From: Methylobacterium sp. Leaf465 | GTDB lineage: Bacteria; Pseudomonadota; Alphaproteobacteria; Rhizobiales; Beijerinckiaceae | Direction: 5' to 3' | DNA length: 64,000 bases | Assembly (NCBI RefSeq): GCF_001424705.1 | Contig: NZ_LMRA01000002.1 | Span: forward strand, 1-64,000 | Translations under genes and position numbers: made by a program | Notes under the pieces: model-generated | Seen by the model: only the letters and a program-made list of their open reading frames with translations | The model's database searches: none | Told to the model about the DNA's origin: nothing | In this document: positions 58,762-64,000 of the stretch, piece by piece | Layout of the letters: the number at the start of each line of letters is the position of its first letter | Position numbering within the stretch: position 1 is the stretch's first letter

Positions 58762-59898
58762 TCAGACCGCGCGCAGGGCGGGAGCGCCCGGCCGCGGGCG
58801 GGCGCCGACGATGTGGAAGGCCCGCGGTCGCACGAACAGGAACGACAGGCGCGTGTGACGGATCATCCGCTCGAAGCCCAGCGGAACCAGGATCGCCACC
58901 ACCGTGACGACGAGGCTCGCCCAGCCGATGTCGGTGATCGCCCCCGACCGCACGATCAGCGTGCGGGTGAGGGCCATCGGCAGGAAGAACGCGAGGTAGA
59001 TCACGATCGAGCGCTGGCCGCAGGCCCGCAGCGCCGCCGTCACCGGCCCGCCGGCCCGGGACATCAGGGCCCCGATGGCGACGATCGCGAGGGCGCCGGC
59101 GCCGCTCAGGACGAGGGCGAGGCCCGGGAGGTTCGCCAGGACCGGCACGGCTGGGAAGCCCGTGGGGACGAAGACCATCGCGGTGTTGACCATGGCCCAG
59201 AGCGCCAGGCCGAGCAGCGCGGCGCGGGCGTGGCGTTGCACGAGATCGGCGAAGGTGAAGATGCGCGCGGCGAAGAGGTAGCCGACCAGGAACCAGACGT
59301 AGCGGTCGCAGAACTCGTCGATCAGTTCGAAACCGGTATGGATCGGCAGGACCTGCAGCAGTGCCGCCCCGCCGAGGAGCCAGGCCGTCGGCACCGGCCG
59401 CAGCGCCTTGGTCAGCACCGAGAACACCGCCAGCAGGTAGATGAACCACAAGGTCGAGTAGGGTTCGACCACCGCCAGGGCGAGGTGGGCGACGAAGGCG
59501 CCCGGCCCGGCTCCGTCGGTGATCGGGCCGTACTTGAAGGCCGACTGGATCAGCACCCAGAGGACGTAGAAGTAGACGAAGTGCACGAGGCGCCGGTCGA
59601 GGAACAGGCGCCAGTCGCGGTCGATGACCCGGCCGAGGAACAGGCCCGACAGCAGGAAGAAGTCCGGGATGCGGAACGGGCGCGCGAAGGCCACCACGGT
59701 GTGCAGGAAGCCCTCGCCCTCCATCGCGATTCCGGTGCCGAGCGTCGCATGCATCATGACCACGAGGATGATGCACAGGCCCTTGGCGACATCCACCCAG
59801 GCGAGCCGGGCGGCATCCCGCGGGGATCCCGCTGCGCGCTGCCCCGTTCCGTCCACCGTTCCTTCCGCCGTGCCTTGTCCCACCGCGACCGCCGCCAT
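58762..59898 (-). CDS. Acyltransferase-3 family membrane protein
   Basis: A 378-residue protein with about ten membrane helices. The AcylT_3 signature is WVDVAKGLCIILVVMMHATL (D-x-x-R/K-G ... H), with the catalytic His in MMHAT, and RIPDFFLLSGLFLGRVIDRD. Later helices include WFIYLLAVFSVLTKALRPV and QRSIVIYLAFFLPMALTRTL. These enzymes O-acylate glycans or glucans in the inner membrane (OafB/OpgC relatives). Residues 1-30 are soluble and Gly/Ala-rich. The substrate is unknown. Confidence 0.88.
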   Translation of the reverse strand: MAAVAVGQGTAEGTVDGTGQRAAGSPRDAARLAWVDVAKGLCIILVVMMHATLGTGIAMEGEGFLHTVVAFARPFRIPDFFLLSGLFLGRVIDRDWRLFLDRRLVHFVYFYVLWVLIQSAFKYGPITDGAGPGAFVAHLALAVVEPYSTLWFIYLLAVFSVLTKALRPVPTAWLLGGAALLQVLPIHTGFELIDEFCDRYVWFLVGYLFAARIFTFADLVQRHARAALLGLALWAMVNTAMVFVPTGFPAVPVLANLPGLALVLSGAGALAIVAIGALMSRAGGPVTAALRACGQRSIVIYLAFFLPMALTRTLIVRSGAITDIGWASLVVTVVAILVPLGFERMIRHTRLSFLFVRPRAFHIVGARPRPGAPALRAV

Positions 59899-60064
59899 GA
59901 TCCGCCCCCGCCCACAGGACCGCGATCCTTCGGCGCCAGGTCTTAAGGATGGCGATACGGCGAGGACCGCCCGCGGATCATGCCGAACGGAGGGTAAAGG
60001 CCGGGCCGTGACCGGCTCCGGTTTGGGCCACGCCTTGCCCGCGTGCGGCCACCCCTCGCCGCCC

Positions 60065-60439
60065 TCAATGCGGGTCGCGCTTGGCGCCCCGGCGGTCGCG
60101 GGTCATGCGGGTCGCGGCGTGAAAGTCGTCCGGCTTGGTGCGGACCCAGGCCAGGAACTCCGCCATCTCGGGCGCCGCCCGCAGGGCATCGACGTCGGCG
60201 AGGCGCCGGGCGATCTCGGCCTCGCTGAAGCGGGCGTGGATCGCCGAATGGCAGATCTGGTGCAGGCGCACGGTGCCGGCCCGCGCCCCGCCCTTCAGCT
60301 TCGGGGTCAGGTGGTGCAGGCTCGATTTGGCATGGGGCGGGATCGGCCGCTCGCAGAGCGGGCAGATCACCGGAGACTTGGCCTGCGGACCGTGCGTCGC
60401 CGGGTCGTCGTCGCGCCAGAGTCGGGCTCGTCGTCCCAA
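60065..60439 (-). CDS. HNH endonuclease-type protein
   Basis: A 124-residue protein from TTG 60439, where GGGAGACACCC provides the ribosome-binding site; no ATG alternative exists. The zinc site is C26 and C29 (ICPLCERPIPP) with partners C63 and H68 in LHQICHSAIHAR. The catalytic HNH strand has H42/H43 in KSSLHHLTPKLKGG and H64 near. This small HNH form is common as a stand-alone protein in alphaproteobacteria; it may nick DNA in repair, and no restriction or phage genes are nearby. It is in the same direction as the hydrolase gene upstream, 25 bases away. Confidence 0.78.
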   Translation of the reverse strand: MGRRARLWRDDDPATHGPQAKSPVICPLCERPIPPHAKSSLHHLTPKLKGGARAGTVRLHQICHSAIHARFSEAEIARRLADVDALRAAPEMAEFLAWVRTKPDDFHAATRMTRDRRGAKRDPH

Positions 60440-60464
60440 GGGTGTCTCCCGTCGGATGCGTGCG

Positions 60465-61310
60465 TCAGTGGACCGCTGCCGGAACAGGCCGGCGCTGGGC
60501 GGGGTCGTTCGGTTGGAACACGGCCGCGGCCTCGCGGTCCTGGGTCCCGAGAATGGAGACGTGGTCGCCGGCGATGACCGTCAGGCGCGTGCGCGGACCG
60601 GCCTGCGCCGCCAGCCGCTCGGCATGCGCGAGGGGCACCACCGGGTCGTCCCGGCCGTGGACGATGACGATCGGACCGCCCTCGGCGGCGATGCGCGCAT
60701 CAGACCGGAAGGTGTCCCGAAGGAGCAGGCTGGTCGGCAGGAAGGGGAAGCGCCCGGCGACGATGGCGGAGAGGGAGTCGAAGGGCGCCTCGAGATAGAG
60801 GCCGAGATGCGGCCGGGCCTCGGCCAGGGCCACCGCCACCGCGGCCCCGAGGGAGTGGCCGTGCAGCAGCACCGGGGTTCCGGGGACCCGCGCCTGGACC
60901 ATCGCGTAGGCCGCCTGTCCGTCGGCGATCAGCCCCGCCTCGCTCGGACTCCCGGTCGAGCCGGGATAGCCGCGATAGGCGATGGCGAGGACGCCCCAGC
61001 CCGCCCCGCGCCAGGGAGCGCCGGCAAAGCGCGCCGCACCGGGCTCCGGCCGCGAGCCGTTGCCATGGAAGCTGAGCACCACGGGACAGCCCGGCTCCGG
61101 CGCGCGCCAGAACCCGAACAGCCGCTCGCCGTCGGCCGTGGGCAGGCTGATCGCCTCCGTGCCCGGGGGCGCCGGCCGGGCGGGTGCGGGCGCTCGGCTG
61201 CGGAAGGCGCCCGGATAGATCAGGTGCCGCTGGAAGACGGTCAGCAGGGTCACGGCCAGGACGGAGAGACCGAGGATGGCGGTGGCCACGAGGGAAGCGA
61301 GAAGGCGCAT
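60465..61310 (-). CDS. Alpha/beta hydrolase, membrane-anchored
   Basis: A 281-residue protein. The N-terminal helix (MRLLASLVATAILGLSVLAV) anchors it. The nucleophile elbow is LLHGHSLGAAVAVAL with S153. The oxyanion region is VLSFHGNGSRPEP, acid is Asp in VIVHGRDDPVVPL (near 222) and the catalytic His is in VIAGDHVSILG (near 252). This is the ABHD12/13/YfhR-type serine hydrolase pattern with the start MLIYPG-like element (HLIYPGAFRS). Likely on the periplasmic side. The natural substrate is unknown. It is divergent from the site-2-protease-like gene. Confidence 0.88.
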   Translation of the reverse strand: MRLLASLVATAILGLSVLAVTLLTVFQRHLIYPGAFRSRAPAPARPAPPGTEAISLPTADGERLFGFWRAPEPGCPVVLSFHGNGSRPEPGAARFAGAPWRGAGWGVLAIAYRGYPGSTGSPSEAGLIADGQAAYAMVQARVPGTPVLLHGHSLGAAVAVALAEARPHLGLYLEAPFDSLSAIVAGRFPFLPTSLLLRDTFRSDARIAAEGGPIVIVHGRDDPVVPLAHAERLAAQAGPRTRLTVIAGDHVSILGTQDREAAAVFQPNDPAQRRPVPAAVH

Positions 61311-61574
61311 GCGCTCGATGAAGGGGAAGCCGCGACCGAGCGACGACCCCGGACCGTCGTGGCGGGGCGCCGAACCGCGCCGGACCCTGGGGATGGAGGG
61401 GACACTGGGGCGTCCCCGAGAAGTAGGGCTGGACTTTGGCGTGTCACCAGCGATGTTGCGTCGCGTGAATGCTCCCGCGCCCGTCCCTCCCCGAAGCGGC
61501 CTCCGGCCCCAAAGCCGCTTCCTGACGACGCGTCACCGGTCCGCCGCGCCCGCACCGGTCCGGCGCGGCGCGGC

Positions 61575-62372
61575 ATGAGGGACGCGTCCGGCCGCGCGGA
61601 GGGCATGGGCGGTCCCGGCCTGAGCCCGAACGCGCTCCTCATCGGGCTGATCTTCTGCGGGGTCGGCTTCGGCATCGGCGCCGGGGCGCTCGCGGGCTCG
61701 GGCGCCGCCTTCGTGTTCCTGATGTCCGGCTGGGTGCTGGGCCTGTGCCTGCACGAATACGGCCATGCCCGGGCCGCACTGTCCTGGGGCCTGCCCCCGA
61801 CCGGTGCGCTCAGCCTCGATCCCCTGCGGGCCCCCAACCCCGTGGTGACCATGCTGCTGCCGGCGCTCTTCACCGTCATGGGGGGCGTGGGATTTCCAGG
61901 GGGCGCGGGATTGCCAGGCCGCGTCGGCGGTCCGCCCGAGGCCGGGTTGAGCCGGGGACGGCAATCGGCGGTGGCCGCCGCCGGCCCGGCGATGAGCGTC
62001 CTCTTCCTCGTCGTTCTCGCGCTGCTCTATGCCCTGGCCAGTCCGGGGGCCGAGACGCTGCGTGCGGTGCTCGCCGTCTCGGTGCTGTTCCAGGGCACAG
62101 CCCTGGTGCTCGGTCTGATGCCGATCCCAGGGCTCGACGGCTACGGCATCGTCCGACCTTGGCTCTCCGGCCCGCCGGCTTCGCCGCCATCCCCGCCCTG
62201 GGCCTTCGCGGACCGGATGGCCCGGCATTCGGGGCTGGTGCTGCTGGGTCTTTTCCTCGTCTCCGCCGCCTTCACCCGGCCGCTGTTCCGCGCCAGCTTG
62301 CTGTTGACGGACCTGCTCGGCATCGATCTCGCAGATGTGATCGCAGGTTTCCGGCTGGTGCGCCTGTGGTGA
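61575..62372 (+). CDS. Site-2-protease (M50)-like membrane protein
   Basis: A 265-residue membrane protein. The zinc-protease motif HExxH is present as H60-E61-Y-G-H64 in LCLHEYGHARAALS, inside a hydrophobic segment. The later motif VLGLMPIPGLDGYGIVRPWL holds the conserved Asp (N/P-x-D-G) that completes the site. Several other hydrophobic segments (LLIGLIFCGVGFGIGAGALA, AMSVLFLVVLALLYALA, SGLVLLGLFLVSAAF) make about six helices. A Gly-rich segment (GGVGFPGGAGLPGRVGGPPE) between helices 3 and 4 is characteristic of peptidase M50 relatives. The start at 61575 fits this fold; its target protein is unknown. Confidence 0.8.
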   Translation: MRDASGRAEGMGGPGLSPNALLIGLIFCGVGFGIGAGALAGSGAAFVFLMSGWVLGLCLHEYGHARAALSWGLPPTGALSLDPLRAPNPVVTMLLPALFTVMGGVGFPGGAGLPGRVGGPPEAGLSRGRQSAVAAAGPAMSVLFLVVLALLYALASPGAETLRAVLAVSVLFQGTALVLGLMPIPGLDGYGIVRPWLSGPPASPPSPPWAFADRMARHSGLVLLGLFLVSAAFTRPLFRASLLLTDLLGIDLADVIAGFRLVRLW

Positions 62373-62558
62373 TCCGCTCGTGCGGGGCGACCACCGCGAA
62401 CGGAAGACTTGAACCCATCGTGGAATGATTTGCCGATGCGGTGTGTACGTTAACGAGCCGAGCCGTACTCTTGCGACGCATGCGGAGCCGGCACGCGGTT
62501 CGTCTTGAATTCGGGGCGACGCACCGGCCCGTCGCGATCGTCGAGGCGGGAGGGGGTC

Positions 62559-62780
62559 ATGCGGGACGATGCGCCGGGGCAGGGGACGCCGCCGTCGGCC
62601 TACCGCGTGTTGCTGCTGAACAATGCCGGCCGCGTCCTTCGCACCAAGTCCCTCGCGGGCTGCACCGAGGCGGAGGCGCTGGAGCGGGCACGGGCCTTCA
62701 TGGACGGCCGTTCGGTCGAGCTCTGGGACGGGGGGCGCCTGATCCAGCGGCTCGAGGCACCACACGAACCGACAGCCTGA
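62559..62780 (+). CDS. Small protein, unknown function
   Basis: A 73-residue protein starting MRDDAPGQGTPPSAYRVLLL. The ATG at 62559 has a strong GGGAGGGGG ahead, so the in-frame upstream start at 62505 is not used. The core has a beta-alpha-beta look: AYRVLLLNNAGRVLRTKSLA (strands), CTEAEALERARAFMDGRSVE (helix) and LWDGGRLIQRLE (strand). It is similar in size and layout to small proteins found in clusters with DUF6894-type genes. No family is assigned. Confidence 0.6.
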   Translation: MRDDAPGQGTPPSAYRVLLLNNAGRVLRTKSLAGCTEAEALERARAFMDGRSVELWDGGRLIQRLEAPHEPTA

Positions 62781-62905
62781 GCGGAGGAGCGCGGCCCGGG
62801 CCTGTCCGCGGCGTTCGGGTCGCGTGGGAACCGGGCTTTCGTGCTAGGTGCGCTCGGTATCCGGATCCGACGCGATCCGGCGCGGCCCGGTGGAGAGACC
62901 CTGCG

Positions 62906-63160
62906 ATGGCCCTCAAGACGACGTTCCTGGTGCAGACCTTCGTGCTCAAGCGCAAGCGGCTCTCGCCGGGCGACCGTGAGGTGGCGGTGACGGAGAGCGG
63001 GGCCCTGAAGAAGGCCGAGGCGATGGCCGCCCGCTTTCCCGGGACGGCGGCGATCAAGGTCGTGGCCGACGACGAGACGGGGGAACTGGAGAGCGCCACG
63101 ATCCTCGGCAGCTTCGGCGAGGTGCCGGACGACTTCGCCGAGAGCCTGCAGGGCTCGTGA
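62906..63160 (+). CDS. Small protein, unknown function
   Basis: An 84-residue protein starting MALKTTFLVQTFVLKRKRLS. GGAGAG precedes the ATG. It reads strand (TTFLVQTFVLKRKRL), turn (SPGDREVAV), helix (SGALKKAEAMAARFPGTAA), strand (IKVVADDETGELESATILGS) and an acidic tail. It is also co-directional with the 73-residue protein 125 bases upstream. It resembles a small conserved rhizobial family of unknown role, but no name can be given with certainty. A bidirectional terminator follows. Confidence 0.6.
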   Translation: MALKTTFLVQTFVLKRKRLSPGDREVAVTESGALKKAEAMAARFPGTAAIKVVADDETGELESATILGSFGEVPDDFAESLQGS

Positions 63161-63212
63161 GGCCCGACGCGTCCGGCCTCCGCACCCCCGATCAAAGTGC
63201 CCCGCGGACGCG

Positions 63213-63243
63213 AAAGGGCCCCGCCGCGCGGCGGAGCCCCTTC
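63213..63243. terminator. Bidirectional terminator
   Basis: Plus-strand AAAGGGCCCCGCCG (63213-63226) pairs with CGGCGGAGCCCC (63229-63240), with one G-T wobble, and TTCT follows. On the minus strand the hairpin ends in TTTCG. It serves both the plus gene ending at 63160 and the minus gene ending at 63269. Confidence 0.8.
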
Positions 63244-63268
63244 TGATCGTCCCGGAGCCTGTCAGCCG

Positions 63269-64000
63269 TTACGGGCAGGCGTGGCGCTGACCGTCATTGC
63301 CGAGATAGGTCCCGGTGCGGCGGTCGTAGGACCGGAAGCGCTGGACGCAGTAGGCGACGTCCTCGCCGCTGGTCGCGACCTCCGGGGTGGCCTCGTAGCC
63401 CGTCGCGGCATAGCCGCCACCATAGGGCGCGTAACCGCCGTAATAGGCCGGCGCATAGCCGCCGGCGTAATAGTCGTCGCCGTAGTAGCCGCCATAGGCG
63501 CTGCCGAGGCCGTAGCCGATCCCGGCGCCGGCGAGACCCAGGCCGAGCCCGAGGCCGAGGCCGCCATAGCCGCGACGGTAGCCGTAGCCGCGCCCGGCAT
63601 AGGCGCCACCCCGGTTGAACCCACCGCGGTTGAAGCCGCCGCGATCACCCCGGAAGCCGTTACCGGCAGCGAGGCCCGCCCCGGCACCGACGGCACCGGC
63701 GCCCACGCCGATGGTCCCGCCGCGGTTGAACCCGCCGCGGTTGAAGCCACCCTGCGCGAGGCCGCCGCGGAACCCGCCGCCGCCGAAGTTGCCCCCGACA
63801 TTGCCGCCGCGGAACCCGCCGCCCTGGGCGAGACCACCGCGGAAGCCACCGCCGCCGAAGTTGCCGCCGCGGAATCCGCCGCCACCCAGGCCGCCGCCGT
63901 GGAAGCCGCCGCCACCGCCACGGAAACCACCGCCGCCGCCGCCCGGACGTGCGTCCGCGGAGGCGGGAATCATCGAGAGGGCCCCGACCAGGGCGGCCGA
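63269..64000 (-). CDS. Glycine-rich BA14K-type protein (5' end outside window)
   Basis: At least 243 residues, with the start beyond the window; the visible frame runs to base 64000 and reads a signal-peptide-like end (AALVGALSMIPASADA). The mature N-terminus is a long glycine-rich region with repeats of FRGG, FNRGG and GGGG, then a Tyr/Gly stretch (GYGYRRGYGGLGLGLGLGLA). The C-terminal 40 residues match the BA14K domain (DVAYCVQRFRSYDRRTGTYL, ending GNDGQRHACP), a lectin-like or immunoreactive domain of Brucella and relatives. It is thus a secreted or surface protein. Because of the Gly repeats, length may vary between strains. Confidence 0.82.
   Translation of the reverse strand, partial: SAALVGALSMIPASADARPGGGGGGFRGGGGGFHGGGLGGGGFRGGNFGGGGFRGGLAQGGGFRGGNVGGNFGGGGFRGGLAQGGFNRGGFNRGGTIGVGAGAVGAGAGLAAGNGFRGDRGGFNRGGFNRGGAYAGRGYGYRRGYGGLGLGLGLGLAGAGIGYGLGSAYGGYYGDDYYAGGYAPAYYGGYAPYGGGYAATGYEATPEVATSGEDVAYCVQRFRSYDRRTGTYLGNDGQRHACP

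Noticed and set aside
1..64000. CRISPR arrays, rRNA, tRNA or prophage genes
   Set aside because: No regularly spaced repeats, no cloverleaf-like or rRNA-like stretches and no phage structural genes were seen by reading; a tRNAscan or Rfam run would settle the RNA part.

Overview
The window is high-GC DNA (around 70% in most places) of a Methylobacterium/Methylorubrum-type alphaproteobacterium. The best pointer is the pair at 8127-12899: the two subunits of the NAD-linked, 'FDH1'-type formate dehydrogenase of methylotrophic Methylobacterium, with the expected lengths (988 and 572 residues) and Fe-S layout. Small DUF3606, DUF6894 and BA14K proteins, a HxlR regulator and several class III cyclases fit the same group. 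I see no rRNA, tRNA or CRISPR array.

Layout. Positions 1-4950 are a scrambled accessory segment. It holds the tail of an IS630-type transposase, a large RTX/beta-helix protein in lower-GC DNA, a small secreted protein, a decayed metallophosphoesterase joined in frame to a decayed helix-turn-helix gene, and a frameshifted IS5-family transposase tail ending at a 16-C homopolymer. Positions 4960-8000 carry small hypothetical genes, including a 55-residue membrane peptide. Positions 8050-12980 are the formate dehydrogenase operon with a strong terminator and a palindrome between promoter and start codon. Positions 13000-20100 hold separate metabolic genes (FAH-family protein, 2-hydroxyacid dehydrogenase, amidase, AlkA-type glycosylase, asparaginase) and small secreted peptides.

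Positions 20155-30760 are the most coherent system. A divergent HxlR regulator and SDR oxidoreductase are followed by a co-directional run: gamma-glutamyltransferase, peptide-binding protein, two permeases, two ATPases, second gamma-glutamyltransferase. This looks like uptake and processing of gamma-glutamyl compounds such as glutathione. Positions 30895-38500 are regulatory: pirin, a histidine kinase with two response regulators, two AraC-family regulators and a class III cyclase. Positions 38700-47113 contain DUF2721, a D-amino-acid-dehydrogenase-like flavoprotein, a GIPC-transferase-like protein, and a four-gene run of MFS transporter, metallophosphoesterase, ArsB-like permease and duplicated DMT transporter. 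Positions 47400-64000 are housekeeping and accessory genes: BrnA-like antitoxin, UPF0178 protein coupled to a second cyclase, aldo/keto reductase, porin, FAD monooxygenase, class A penicillin-binding protein, acetyltransferase, glutamine amidotransferase, acyltransferase, HNH protein, hydrolase, site-2-protease-like protein and a truncated glycine-rich BA14K protein.

All function calls come from reading the sequence and family knowledge; no searches were run. Start codons were chosen from ribosome-binding sites and signal peptides where possible.
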